64,000 nt of DNA, from positions 6,199 through 70,198 of the forward strand of contig CAZLCX010000009.1 in assembly GCA_964558325.1 (NCBI GenBank). The letters are read 5' to 3'. The notes beneath the pieces are model-generated. The model saw only the letters and a program-made list of their open reading frames with translations. It ran no database searches and was not told the DNA's origin. Shown here in pieces: positions 16,822-26,459 of this stretch. Source of the DNA: Halonatronomonas sp964558325. GTDB taxonomy: Bacteria > Bacillota > Halanaerobiia > Halanaerobiales > Halarsenatibacteraceae. Position 1 is the first letter of the stretch. Every line of letters starts with the position of its first letter. The translations under genes and the position numbers were made by a program.

Positions 16822-18240
16822 ATGAATTTATTAACTTATATTCCAGTTGCACTAATAATCTTAAATATTATATTTATCATCCTTTTGATTTTCTTTGAAA
16901 GAAAGGACCCAACTTCAACCTGGGCCTGGTTACTGATACTTACTCTTATCCCAATTCTAGGTTTTATTCTCTATCTCTTTTTAGGCTTAACTCCAAGGAA
17001 AAAACAGGTCTTCCAGCAAAAGCGAAAACAGGATAATATCAGAAATATGGTTTATGTCGATGATTCAAAGGCTTTAAAAATACCAGAATCTGATTTTGAT
17101 CAGCTTGAAGAAAGCATTATCCGCCTGGGTTTAAGAAACAAACCTCCGGCCCTGGTTGGTTATAACCAGCTAAAAATCTATACTAATGGAACAGATAAGT
17201 TTGCCGATCTCTTTAAAGATATTGAACGGGCAAAAAGATTTATCCATGCCAACTACTATATTATCAATGACGATAAATTAGGTGATGAATTTATGGATCT
17301 CCTCAGCAGAAAAGCTGCTGAAGGAGTAGAAGTCCGACTTCTATATGATAGAATGGGCTGCCGAAACCTCTCTAAATACTCAATTCAAAAATTAGTTGAT
17401 TCCGGTGGAGAAGCAGTCCCCTTTGCTCCTTTTATTCTTGATATGAACTATAGAAACCACCGCAAAAATGTAATAGTCGACGGCCAAATTGGTTATCTAG
17501 GCGGGATTAATGTTGGCGACGAATATGTAGGCCGCTCAGAAAAATTTGGAGACTGGCGGGATACCCACTTAAGACTTAAAGGAGAAAGTGTTAACAGCAT
17601 GCAGCACCGGTTCCTCCTTGACTGGAGTTTTGCCACAGGAAAAGATTTCTTAAGTAATAAAAAGTATTTTCCTAAAAAAGAAATCAAGGGTAAATCACCA
17701 GTTCAAATAGTTACCAGCGGTCCTGATTCCAGAGAAGAAAAAATTAAATCACTATTCTTAAAGATGATCTATGGAGCTGAGAATAGTATCTATATCCAGA
17801 CGCCCTATTTTATCCCGGATCCTGCTATGTTAGAAGCCCTCCAGGTCGCCGCCCGCTCAGGTGTTGATGTCAGAGTAATGATACCTGATCGTGCTGACCA
17901 CCCCTTTGTCTATGGAGCCAACAATTCTTTTGTCGGCCAGATGCTTGAAGTAGGAGCCCGCTGTTATCGATATTCCCGGGGATTTCTTCACAGCAAGACA
18001 ATCTGCATTGACGGTAGGATCCTCTCAATCGGAACAACCAATATGGATGTCAGAAGTTTTAAGCTCAATTTCGAAATCAATGCCTTTATCTATGATGAAG
18101 ATATTGCCCAGCTCCATGATGAAATCTTCAGAGAAGATTTAAATGAATCCAGAGAGATCACAGTCAAGGAATACAATAATAGAGGCTGGACCATGAAAGT
18201 TAGAGAATCTATCTCCCGGCTCCTGTCTCCAATCTTATAA
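16822..18240 (+). CDS. cls: Cardiolipin synthase (phospholipase D type)
   Basis: A membrane-bound enzyme condensing two phosphatidylglycerols to cardiolipin. At 472 residues it has the usual layout: two N-terminal transmembrane helices (about 5-30 and 36-56, with DPTSTWAWLL between), then two PLD domains. The first HKD motif appears as NHRKNVIVDG with GGINVGDEY, the second as LHSKTICIDG with GTTNMDVRS. The end, RESISRLLSPIL, is the conserved amphipathic tail. It is the only plus-strand gene in the first 30 kb, is preceded by AAGGAGGGAGG, and converges on addA with only 19 bases between them. More cardiolipin is a common adaptation to salt. Confidence 0.92.
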   Translation: MNLLTYIPVALIILNIIFIILLIFFERKDPTSTWAWLLILTLIPILGFILYLFLGLTPRKKQVFQQKRKQDNIRNMVYVDDSKALKIPESDFDQLEESIIRLGLRNKPPALVGYNQLKIYTNGTDKFADLFKDIERAKRFIHANYYIINDDKLGDEFMDLLSRKAAEGVEVRLLYDRMGCRNLSKYSIQKLVDSGGEAVPFAPFILDMNYRNHRKNVIVDGQIGYLGGINVGDEYVGRSEKFGDWRDTHLRLKGESVNSMQHRFLLDWSFATGKDFLSNKKYFPKKEIKGKSPVQIVTSGPDSREEKIKSLFLKMIYGAENSIYIQTPYFIPDPAMLEALQVAARSGVDVRVMIPDRADHPFVYGANNSFVGQMLEVGARCYRYSRGFLHSKTICIDGRILSIGTTNMDVRSFKLNFEINAFIYDEDIAQLHDEIFREDLNESREITVKEYNNRGWTMKVRESISRLLSPIL

Positions 18241-18259
18241 TTATATTTAAATGCTTTAA

Positions 18260-21200
18260 CTATATATTAACATATTCAGTCTCAAAACTATACTCCTGGC
18301 CCAGCTCATCGGCCAGGATTTCTCTATATTCATCTAGCTGATCATCTGACTCAATGGCACCACTCTTAAAATCAATAATCTTAATAGATTTATTCTCCTG
18401 GTCAACCAACAATCTATCAACCCGCTTCATGCTGCCATCATCCAGCCAGAGACTATATTCAGTCAGTATCTCATATTCTTCTGAGAAATATTCAGGGTTA
18501 TCAGCAACAAATTTTTCTGCTCTGGCAATTAACCTTTCAGTATCATCCCTGCCTAAGATATTACCATACCTGGACATCACCAGCCTGGCCGCAAGTTCCA
18601 TCTCCTCACTGCCGCCGTAAATGACCTCCTCTAAATAAAAATGCAGCCCCAGACCAATAACCTGGGCCCTCTCTTTAGCCAGATTAAAATCAAAATCCTT
18701 GGCTCTTTCATTCCGGATTCTATCAGCCAGTTCAGGCCAGTCTCCAGCAAAGAAAGGAGCAAGATTTTTCATATCAGATAGAAGTTGAGACTCCTCCTGA
18801 AAACCCTCGACTTTTAACTCCCCAGCAGTCCAGGGTTCAACCAGATCAACCAGAGACTCCTGGCCAGTAGCCCTTAAAATAGCAGGCTCATAAAAATTGT
18901 AGCTATCATTGCTCTCCCAGAAACCATTGCCATCAGGCATAATCTTTCTGGGTGTATCAATATATAAGAATAAATTAGCAACTGGCCTGGTCATAGCAAC
19001 ATAAAGATTATTAATCTCTTCTGCCAGTTCATCGGCCTCAGCTTTTTCCTGAAAGTCATATTCCAGCCACTGGAGTAGATTTTTATAATCAGAGGTAAGC
19101 AGCAGATAATCATCCACTTTTTTATAAAGCCGGTCAAATTCCAGAAAGAGTTCAACGGTATTCCCCTGGTTACCACCTCCGTTACCCCCAGGGGACCAGT
19201 AGAAAAATTCTGTATCAAAGGACAGCCCTTTAGCTCTATGTACTGTCAATAGTTCAACAGCATTTTCACTTTTAACAGCCACCTGTTCTAACTCTGAGGC
19301 CCCCTCTTTCTCATCAAAAAACTCTATTAACTCACCTAAACTGGAAACTGATTTCAGCAGATTAAAGAATTTATATAGGTTCTTTAAAGCAGAACGATTA
19401 TTTCTATAATAATTAACAACCCCTGATTCTTTAAATAAACTATCAACTAATTTTGGGTATGGCAGCTCCTTTAGCTTTTTTAACCAGCTAAAAAATCCTT
19501 CTAACTCTGGTTCTTCTGCCAGAATGCTTCCAACTTCAAGGGAGAGCTGGCCCTTATCCTTTAAGTAAGTCTGAAAATCATTTCTATATTTTATTAATCT
19601 CTGACAGAGATTATGGCCTACAGCCAGTGGTTCACTCCTCAAACAGGCCACTAATTGAAAAAAATCATCTCTAGTCAGATATAAAATCAACTGATAGAGA
19701 GGCCTGACCGCCTGATGTTCCAGCAGAGAACCGCCCTTCTCCAGGATATATGGAATATCAAGCACTTCAAGTTCACTGGCAATCTCCTCTAATTCTTTAT
19801 TCTTCCTGGCCAGGACAGCTATCCCACTATAATCTTCAAACTCTTCAGCAATTCTCCTGGCTATAGCCCCTGGCAGATTCTCTGTCACCCTTTGATTATA
19901 GCTAAGTAATTGGTTCTGTCTCTCCTCAGAATAACCGGCAAACTTTTTAGTATCAGTATTTATTAATGCAGAACTGCCCCCGAGTAAAACTTCCAGATAG
20001 CCCCCTTCTTTTTCAGATAAATAATCAACATCCTCATATTCCCAGTCAGTTCTGAGATCTCTAAAAAACCTATTAACAAATTTAACAATATTTTCTCTGC
20101 TCCGATAGCAGACTCCCAGGGTCTCTTCTGTACCAGCAGTAATTTCAGGCAGCCTGATAAAAAGCTCTTTCTCTCCATCCCGCCAGCCATAGATCGACTG
20201 CTTGGCATCGCCAACAGCTATTAGCGACTGGTCTCCTGTAAGTAACCTGCTTAATATCTGCCACTGGAGCACACTGGTATCCTGAAACTCATCTATAAAT
20301 AAAGTGGTAATCTCGCCCCCGACTAATTCCCCGAGATAATCAATTAACTCTCCAGGGGGAAGCTCAATTCCCTCCTCTATCAGATAATTATAGGTAAAGT
20401 TCGAAATATCCTGATGGGTAAATCGCTTCTGTTTTAATTTCAGCCGATCATATTCAGCAAAAAGGTCATTAACCAGGCCAAAAATCCAGTCCTGCTGGGG
20501 CAGGACCTCAGTTTCCATTATTCTCCTGGCCAGCCGTTCCTGAAAAACCTGATAAAGTTCTCTAAGCTCAGCCTTATAGGGTTTCAACTCTTTTCGGCGA
20601 AACTTATTGCCATTCCAGCAGGTATCATCCTTTAAGAACTGCTTATAATGCCTGTAAATAGCCTCTTCAAGGATACTTTTATCCTGATTATTGGCCTTCA
20701 AATCAAGATAGTGAATCAAAATATCCCTGTAATCCTTAGTAAACCAGCCCCCATCAACCTCATCACCACTAACAGTTGCAGCTTCATCCATTAAACCAAT
20801 AACCTCATCCAGGGCCTCAATAAAATCAGGACTAAGCCCTCTATCACCATCAGAACCACTGCTGGAACTCCCACTGGAATTAAACTCATGATCTATCAAT
20901 AAATATTTCCAGCGGTTATGAATTATCTCCTTTAAAAAATCAACTGGAACTGTAAAATCTCTGCTGATCTGGTTACCTATCAACTTTTCCACCATTTCCA
21001 CCTTATCCGGTGACGAGATCAACCTCCTAAAGAGCTCATCAATTATTCTCTGATTTTCTGTGTCAGAGATAATCTCATAATTAAATATTCCCAGGTAAGG
21101 GGCAACAATCTCCTCAAATAAGAGGTTTAAAAAACTATCTATTGTATAAATATTAATTAAATCCTTCTCCAGCAGCATCTCCCTGTAAGTTTCTTCAAGA

Positions 21201-21463
21201 TATTCTAGCTTTAACTCTATCCCAGGATATACCTGCTGCAAGCTCTTCCAGACTCCAGAATCCCCTTTATTTTCGAGAATATCAGCAATCTGCTCAAAGA
21301 CTCTCTCCCTGACCTCGGCAGTAGCCTTCCTGGTAAATGTTAAAATCACTATCTCACTGAAGTCTTTCCCCTGCATAATTGCAGCAATATACTCAATCGA
21401 TAGCCGGTAGGTTTTACCAGTCCCGGCACTGGCTTTTAAAATCTTACTATCAATAGTTTCCAT
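18260..21463 (-). CDS. addA: ATP-dependent helicase/nuclease subunit A
   Basis: A UvrD/Rep-family helicase fused to a PD-(D/E)XK nuclease, the motor and nuclease subunit of the AddAB double-strand-break repair enzyme. The Walker A is ASAGTGKTYRL near the N-terminus, followed by ILTFTRKATAEVRER (motif Ia), LFIDEFQDTSVLQW (II), VGDAKQSIYGWRDGE (III), GVCYRSREN (IV), LLTVHRAKGLSFD (V) and LYVAMTRP (VI). The nuclease core near residues 1010-1050 reads RVDRLLVDQ with IIDFKSG. At 1067 residues it is somewhat shorter than Bacillus AddA. The start codon directly abuts the addB stop side, so the pair is one unit transcribed addB then addA. Confidence 0.9.
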   Translation of the reverse strand: METIDSKILKASAGTGKTYRLSIEYIAAIMQGKDFSEIVILTFTRKATAEVRERVFEQIADILENKGDSGVWKSLQQVYPGIELKLEYLEETYREMLLEKDLINIYTIDSFLNLLFEEIVAPYLGIFNYEIISDTENQRIIDELFRRLISSPDKVEMVEKLIGNQISRDFTVPVDFLKEIIHNRWKYLLIDHEFNSSGSSSSGSDGDRGLSPDFIEALDEVIGLMDEAATVSGDEVDGGWFTKDYRDILIHYLDLKANNQDKSILEEAIYRHYKQFLKDDTCWNGNKFRRKELKPYKAELRELYQVFQERLARRIMETEVLPQQDWIFGLVNDLFAEYDRLKLKQKRFTHQDISNFTYNYLIEEGIELPPGELIDYLGELVGGEITTLFIDEFQDTSVLQWQILSRLLTGDQSLIAVGDAKQSIYGWRDGEKELFIRLPEITAGTEETLGVCYRSRENIVKFVNRFFRDLRTDWEYEDVDYLSEKEGGYLEVLLGGSSALINTDTKKFAGYSEERQNQLLSYNQRVTENLPGAIARRIAEEFEDYSGIAVLARKNKELEEIASELEVLDIPYILEKGGSLLEHQAVRPLYQLILYLTRDDFFQLVACLRSEPLAVGHNLCQRLIKYRNDFQTYLKDKGQLSLEVGSILAEEPELEGFFSWLKKLKELPYPKLVDSLFKESGVVNYYRNNRSALKNLYKFFNLLKSVSSLGELIEFFDEKEGASELEQVAVKSENAVELLTVHRAKGLSFDTEFFYWSPGGNGGGNQGNTVELFLEFDRLYKKVDDYLLLTSDYKNLLQWLEYDFQEKAEADELAEEINNLYVAMTRPVANLFLYIDTPRKIMPDGNGFWESNDSYNFYEPAILRATGQESLVDLVEPWTAGELKVEGFQEESQLLSDMKNLAPFFAGDWPELADRIRNERAKDFDFNLAKERAQVIGLGLHFYLEEVIYGGSEEMELAARLVMSRYGNILGRDDTERLIARAEKFVADNPEYFSEEYEILTEYSLWLDDGSMKRVDRLLVDQENKSIKIIDFKSGAIESDDQLDEYREILADELGQEYSFETEYVNI

Positions 21464-24070
21464 TTAATTCACCACCTGACAGATTGCTAAATATGGACAC
21501 CGTTCACACCGGGACTTATATATTCTGGTATAATATTCTGAGCCAGTTAACTCCTCCAACTCCAATCTTATCTTTTCAGCCAGCTCATTTCCAGTACCAG
21601 TATTTGCAGATTGAAATAATTGATCTATAATATTGTAAATATATTTTTTCTTAATTAAAGATCCATTATCTAAAAGCAGGGAATAGAATTCTAGCTGGTC
21701 AACTGAGCCGGAACCAGTTTTAAAATCTACTAAAGCCCTTTCCTGGCCAGTCTCCACCAGCAGATCAATCCGGCCGCTTAAATAAAACTCCATGCCAGCA
21801 CCTTGATAAAAACTATCTCCTCTCTTTTCAGGGGTATATTCCAGCTTCCAATCCCAGTCAGATAATTCTCCTTCAGAAGGGCCGGACAGTCTCCTGAACA
21901 AACCTTCAATAAAACTAAATATAGAGTCAACAAGTCTCGGTTTTATAATCTTCTTATAATATCCCTTAAACCGCTGATCATAAAACAGATAATATTTAGC
22001 GATTGTCCTATCAACAATCTCTTCTATCCTCTCACTATATCCTGTTAAATCTCCCATATTTGCCATTATTTCCGGTTTTAAATCAGTAATAACCCTATCC
22101 ATCAGATTATGGACCATAATCCCAAAAACCATCGGATTCATTGCTTTATCTGGCAATTCCAGGCCTGACTCAAGCCCGATAATATGTTCAAGATAATACC
22201 TGTGATAACAGTCCTTAATTCTTTTATACTTATAATAGGTCAGGCTGGTCCTGCCTCCAGTCTCCTCAACAAGGTTCTGCTTTAAATCTGTGCTATATTC
22301 TTCTCTTCCCATCTGGCCAAAATTATAGCCAGACTTACTCTCAAAAATATTATTAAAAAATCTTAAATAATCACTTCTTTGTACAGGGCTTTTCTCATAT
22401 TCCAGGCCATACTTAAACTTAAGCTCCTCCATTAAAGAACCTGGGGATAAATTTTCATCCTGATTATCCAGGGCAAAGACTGCTGCTTCTTCCGCAGTCA
22501 GAACATGCCTAAAGAAATAATACCTCTGCCATTTCTGTTCATCTCTGGCTGTTGGCAGTCCCAGATCTGCCCGCTGTTCAGGATTCAATAAAAATGACTT
22601 ACTGCTGCCAGCTGGTAGTTCGCCCTGGCTGGCATTTAAGATTATTAGACTTTGCCGATTGGACGCCGGAGCCAGTAGAAAATCCTCTAACAGTAACCTT
22701 TCTTTATCAACCCCAATCCCTGTCGATATTTTCTTGAATTTTAGATAATTTAATACCAGATCCATTACCCCCTGGGCTGAACGGTTAAAAAATTTACTCC
22801 AATTTTCTACCAGACCCATTTTCTCTATAGCTGATAACTCTAGTAAGCCATCATAGAATTGATCAATTTCATCTTTATATAATGGATCAGCTAATTTTTC
22901 AAGCTTCAGCCCATCAAGATAATCAATCAATTCAGTTAAACCCTTTACTTCCCCTAAGTCATTAATTAGTTGAAAAAGAGGTTTTAAAGCAGGTAAACTT
23001 TCTTCAATTATTTTACCATTTAAATAAAAGTAACCCTTACTGATTAGATCTTTAAATCCTTCTTTAACTTCTTTAATCTCAAAATCAAAATACTCTGCTA
23101 CTACAGGTTGATTAATAGCATTTAAGAGCTGTTTAACTGGCAGTAATCCTAATCCCTTACCTGCCGGTTCGTAATTTAATAATAAATTATAACAGCTTTT
23201 TAAAAAACGATATAAAGAAGATTCTGTCAGGTTAAGAGCTTCCTGGACATTAACTTCCTTTTCAGACAGTAGTTTCCTGTAATTTTTTTTATTAAGATTT
23301 GGAGATATAATCTCAGCTTTATTATCTAAAGCAATATTTAATGCAGATGCCAGCTGGCCAGTATCCTCTTCAGCAGTATATAATCTTAAGTCAACCTCCA
23401 GTTCAGCTGGTAACCTAAAACTTTCAAGCTCTAAATCCTCTTTAGAATAATTAGATTCCTCTAACTGTAAAAATATCTCCACTCCAAACTCAATATCCAA
23501 CTTCTTAATAATTTCTTTTTCAAGGGGGGTTGTCTTAATGGGATTTATAATTACTATTCTATCAAATTCCTTTATCCCTGTTATCTTATAATTCTTCAGA
23601 TCATAGACCAGGGATTTATCTGAATAATTATTTTCTCTGAGCCAGTTAAGATATCTGGCCCTTATATCTTCAAGCAATTCTAACCTCTTCTTCTGCCAGC
23701 CATCCAGTAACGGCCTACTATCCACTAAATATTCAGATCTTTCAAGATAATAATTATGAAAAAGACTGGAGAATTCAAGAACATCCCCATATTCATTAAT
23801 ATTTAAAAACCTTTTTTCCGAAGAAGTCAGCAAGGAAAATAAAACTATCGACAATTTTTCCTCTTTTAAAACTAATGAATTAACAGGAAAGATCATCTCT
23901 TTAAAACTATTCCAGTCGAAAAATTTACTCTCCCTGGTCAGTGGTTTCCGACTATATGTAGACCTTGCTGCCTTAATATCCCCACTTTTAGGAAAGATAT
24001 AAATCGCCGGCTCTTCTGTTATTGCTCTTTCAAAAAGATCCTGATTATAATCCAGATACTCAAAATCCAT
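21464..24070 (-). CDS. addB: ATP-dependent nuclease subunit B-like
   Basis: The partner of AddA. The C-terminus carries a PD-(D/E)XK nuclease (SGRIDLLVETGQ then ALVDFKTGSG) and the iron-sulfur cysteine cluster CERCPYLAIC that staples the nuclease domain in AddB. The N-terminal half is divergent: no Walker A is visible, so it is a helicase-like scaffold only. The length of about 868 residues is short for AddB (about 1100). The ATG at 24070 is chosen over a TTG at 24091 because AGGGGG lies at proper distance from it and overlaps the TTG alternative. It is immediately followed by addA. Confidence 0.8.
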   Translation of the reverse strand: MDFEYLDYNQDLFERAITEEPAIYIFPKSGDIKAARSTYSRKPLTRESKFFDWNSFKEMIFPVNSLVLKEEKLSIVLFSLLTSSEKRFLNINEYGDVLEFSSLFHNYYLERSEYLVDSRPLLDGWQKKRLELLEDIRARYLNWLRENNYSDKSLVYDLKNYKITGIKEFDRIVIINPIKTTPLEKEIIKKLDIEFGVEIFLQLEESNYSKEDLELESFRLPAELEVDLRLYTAEEDTGQLASALNIALDNKAEIISPNLNKKNYRKLLSEKEVNVQEALNLTESSLYRFLKSCYNLLLNYEPAGKGLGLLPVKQLLNAINQPVVAEYFDFEIKEVKEGFKDLISKGYFYLNGKIIEESLPALKPLFQLINDLGEVKGLTELIDYLDGLKLEKLADPLYKDEIDQFYDGLLELSAIEKMGLVENWSKFFNRSAQGVMDLVLNYLKFKKISTGIGVDKERLLLEDFLLAPASNRQSLIILNASQGELPAGSSKSFLLNPEQRADLGLPTARDEQKWQRYYFFRHVLTAEEAAVFALDNQDENLSPGSLMEELKFKYGLEYEKSPVQRSDYLRFFNNIFESKSGYNFGQMGREEYSTDLKQNLVEETGGRTSLTYYKYKRIKDCYHRYYLEHIIGLESGLELPDKAMNPMVFGIMVHNLMDRVITDLKPEIMANMGDLTGYSERIEEIVDRTIAKYYLFYDQRFKGYYKKIIKPRLVDSIFSFIEGLFRRLSGPSEGELSDWDWKLEYTPEKRGDSFYQGAGMEFYLSGRIDLLVETGQERALVDFKTGSGSVDQLEFYSLLLDNGSLIKKKYIYNIIDQLFQSANTGTGNELAEKIRLELEELTGSEYYTRIYKSRCERCPYLAICQVVN

Positions 24071-24099
24071 AATAGACAAGCCCCCTATCAAAATCTATA

Positions 24100-24119
24100 A
24101 GCCACCCGGACGGGTGGCT
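24100..24119 (-). terminator. GC-rich hairpin between the NusG-II protein gene and addB
   Basis: Perfect nine-base stem AGCCACCCG / CGGGTGGCT with a 2-base centre. On the minus strand TATAGATTTT follows, so the U-run is weak. It may terminate the 25150-24129 transcript or only attenuate transcription into addBA. Confidence 0.55.
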
Positions 24120-24128
24120 CTAATAAAA

Positions 24129-24566
24129 TTAATTCTCATAACTTCCTACAACACCATCATATTCTCTTTCTTCCTGCTCACCTTCAATACTAATAACCAT
24201 TTGTACCGGCAATGCAACTATCATCTGACCTGGCCGTTGAATCCACCCCATCTGTTCATGGATATCAAGGGGTACAATCTCCTTTGAAAGCCGATGTAAG
24301 CGGACTCGATTATCATCAAATTCAAGCCTGGCCTGATATTCATCTCCCTCCCAGCGAAAACTAAACTCCTCTATGCCATCTTCTCTGGGGAATTCTTCTC
24401 TGAATAATTCCTGACCGGCCTGTTCCACTACAAGTTGATATTCACCGTATTCAGGCCGAAATAAGATTGGTATAAAGATACCAACTATCGAAAATATCAA
24501 AATAACCAGAACTAGAATAATATCTGCCCTGGTCATTCTGGAAATTAACCTTTTAATTCCATCCAT
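24129..24566 (-). CDS. NusG domain II-containing membrane-anchored protein
   Basis: A 145-residue protein with one N-terminal membrane helix (about 15-35, ADIILVLVILIFSIVGIFI) and an extracytoplasmic NusG domain II fold. The closing GWIQRPGQMIVALPVQMVISI matches the GWI-x-RPGQ-x-IVCLP-x-x-VVI signature of that family. The family usually has a cysteine pair just before and inside this segment (often reading CVxTGWI and CLP). Here they are replaced by QMGWI and ALP, so any redox or metal role of the cysteines is lost. In other Firmicutes such proteins accompany RNF or ApbE/FMN genes; here the neighbours are a coiled-coil protein and addBA. The function is unknown. Confidence 0.65.
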   Translation of the reverse strand: MDGIKRLISRMTRADIILVLVILIFSIVGIFIPILFRPEYGEYQLVVEQAGQELFREEFPREDGIEEFSFRWEGDEYQARLEFDDNRVRLHRLSKEIVPLDIHEQMGWIQRPGQMIVALPVQMVISIEGEQEEREYDGVVGSYEN

Positions 24567-24571
24567 TTAAT

Positions 24572-25150
24572 CTACTCCTGACTCACAAGCTTATTTAGTT
24601 TTTCTTCAAGAGATTCCCACTCTTCTTTAAAGCGTTCCTCAATCTCCTGACGAGCCTGCTGCAGTTGTCTTTGGGTGTTTTCATCTAAATTACCTAATAA
24701 TTCCATGACATCCTGGGGCTGCTGGCCATTTGTGCTGGCCGCCTGACGGAGCATATTCTCCAGTTTTCTCTGTAACTGTTCCTGTTCCTGATTGTATTGT
24801 TGAACTACCTGACTGACCTTTGCCATTAACTGTTCTAATTCTGAAGGTTTTGGCTCTTCCTTAAGATTTTCAATCGCCATTAAACCTTCTTTTCTCAATT
24901 TAATCTCCTGTTGATTGGAGTTTAAACCTAATGAAGATACAATCATTCTCTGAGCTTCAGCCAGCCTTTTTCCTTCACTCTCTTTAAACTCTTCCCAGAG
25001 TCCATCGGCATCTATCTTGCCCTGAAAGAATTTACTTAATATTGGCCTTATCTCCGAACGAAGATCAAGTTTTTCAGTATCAGCATCAATATCAATTTTT
25101 TCTGCCCGTTCCATTGCTATTTCATATGAACTTTTAATTCTATCTCCCAT
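24572..25150 (-). CDS. Unrecognised acidic coiled-coil protein
   Basis: I do not recognise this 192-residue protein. It has no signal peptide or membrane segment. Residues about 100-190 are rich in Glu, Gln and Leu, with heptad-like spacing typical of a long coiled coil (VSQVVQQYNQEQEQLQRKLE; QLQQARQEIEERFKEEWESL). The first 90 residues are predicted mixed helical and include a conserved-looking LRSEIRPILSKFFQGKIDADG segment. A clear AGGAGG ribosome site precedes the start. It is transcribed with the NusG-II protein 5 bases downstream, so the two may work together near the membrane. Confidence 0.6.
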   Translation of the reverse strand: MGDRIKSSYEIAMERAEKIDIDADTEKLDLRSEIRPILSKFFQGKIDADGLWEEFKESEGKRLAEAQRMIVSSLGLNSNQQEIKLRKEGLMAIENLKEEPKPSELEQLMAKVSQVVQQYNQEQEQLQRKLENMLRQAASTNGQQPQDVMELLGNLDENTQRQLQQARQEIEERFKEEWESLEEKLNKLVSQE

Positions 25151-25201
25151 ATAATCAACCTCCTAATGAAAGTAAAGAAATTATTTTCTGTTTTCATTAT
25201 C

Positions 25202-25231
25202 ATTTTATCAGATATCCAGGTAATAATACAA
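25202..25231 (-). promoter_or_regulatory. Candidate promoter for the coiled-coil/NusG-II unit
   Basis: Minus strand TTGTAT (25231-25226), 18-base spacer, TAAAAT (25207-25202), about 50 bases before the gene at 25150. Both boxes are near-consensus. Confidence 0.35.
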
Positions 25232-25247
25232 GTCTATTTTCCAGATT

Positions 25248-26459
25248 TTACTCATAACTCAATGAATCAACTGGATCTAACCTGGCGGCTTTAACTGCAG
25301 GATAAATTCCAAAAAACAGACCAATTGCCAGTGAAAAACCAAAGGCCAGGATAACTGCTACTGGTGATAATACTAAAGGCCAATTCCCAATTCTGGTTAC
25401 AAGATAAGTCCCTGAATATCCTAATCCAATTCCGATAAAGCCTCCAATACTGCTTAAGGCAAGTGATTCTAAGAGAAACTGTCCTAAAATATTTCTTCTT
25501 TTTGCCCCTAAAGCCTTTCTAATTCCAATCTCCCTTGTTCTCTCAGTAACAGATACCAGCATAATATTCATTATCCCAATTCCACCTACTAACAATGAAA
25601 TCCCTGCTATTCCTCCTAACATTAAACTTAAAGTGCCAGTTACCTGATCAAGGACTCCAAGAATCTGGTCCTGACTCATAATATTATAAAGATTTTCATC
25701 TCCTAAATGCTGAAAGAAAAAATAATCTATCTGATTTCTTGCCTCCTGGGAACTAAAACCAGGTGTGAACTGGGCATAATATAAATCAACAAAATTCTGT
25801 CGAGACAGTTTATTAATAAAGGTTGTAACTGGGATATAAACCCTCCGATCAAGGTTACCCATTACACCCTGTCCCTTTGCTTCCATAATTCCAATAATAG
25901 TAAAATTAATATTTCTCCCCTGATAATTCAATCTTATTCTCTGACCAATAGGATCGCCCTCAGGAAAAAATTCAGAAGCAACATTACTTCCAAGGACAAT
26001 TGAATTTCTTGACTGATCAAGATCGTCCTGATCAATAAATCTTCCTCTGACAGGATAATAAATATTTACAGTTGTAAAATCCTCATTTGTACCTACTGCA
26101 GTACTATTTAGAGTATTATCCCCTCTCTTTAATTGGACTGAACTGGAAACCTCAGGTACAATATTTGTTACCCCAGGAGAATAATCATCAATATACTTAA
26201 TTATATCTAAAGTAAAGTTTTCTCTGGGATCAGACTCCATTCTGGTAGCTCTACCGGCTGAAAAGCCAGGGGTTACCCACAATAAGTCTGAGCCTAAACT
26301 GGAAATCTGAGCTGTAACCTCTTCCCTGGCTGAGCTGCCAATTGAAACTATAGCAATAACTGCTCCAACTCCAATTATGATTCCAAGCATCGATAAAAAA
26401 GTACGTAATTTGTTAGTCCTTAAGCCATTAATTGCAATTCTAAAAGTTTCAAAGATCAT
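25248..26459 (-). CDS. MacB-type ABC transporter permease
   Basis: A 403-residue FtsX/MacB-family permease. The first transmembrane helix (about 17-42: NKLRTFLSMLGIIIGVGAVIAIVSIG) is followed by a large extracytoplasmic MacB-PCD domain (about 45-270) and three C-terminal helices (about 275-395) with GGIGIMNIMLVSVTERTREIGIRKALGA, the family's diagnostic segment. Unlike MacB of Gram-negatives, the ATPase is a separate protein. It works with the ATPase and adaptor encoded just upstream to export a substrate (macrolide, peptide or lipid) to a TolC channel. The stop overlaps nothing downstream; the start overlaps the ATPase stop by 4 bases. Confidence 0.88.
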   Translation of the reverse strand: MIFETFRIAINGLRTNKLRTFLSMLGIIIGVGAVIAIVSIGSSAREEVTAQISSLGSDLLWVTPGFSAGRATRMESDPRENFTLDIIKYIDDYSPGVTNIVPEVSSSVQLKRGDNTLNSTAVGTNEDFTTVNIYYPVRGRFIDQDDLDQSRNSIVLGSNVASEFFPEGDPIGQRIRLNYQGRNINFTIIGIMEAKGQGVMGNLDRRVYIPVTTFINKLSRQNFVDLYYAQFTPGFSSQEARNQIDYFFFQHLGDENLYNIMSQDQILGVLDQVTGTLSLMLGGIAGISLLVGGIGIMNIMLVSVTERTREIGIRKALGAKRRNILGQFLLESLALSSIGGFIGIGLGYSGTYLVTRIGNWPLVLSPVAVILAFGFSLAIGLFFGIYPAVKAARLDPVDSLSYE

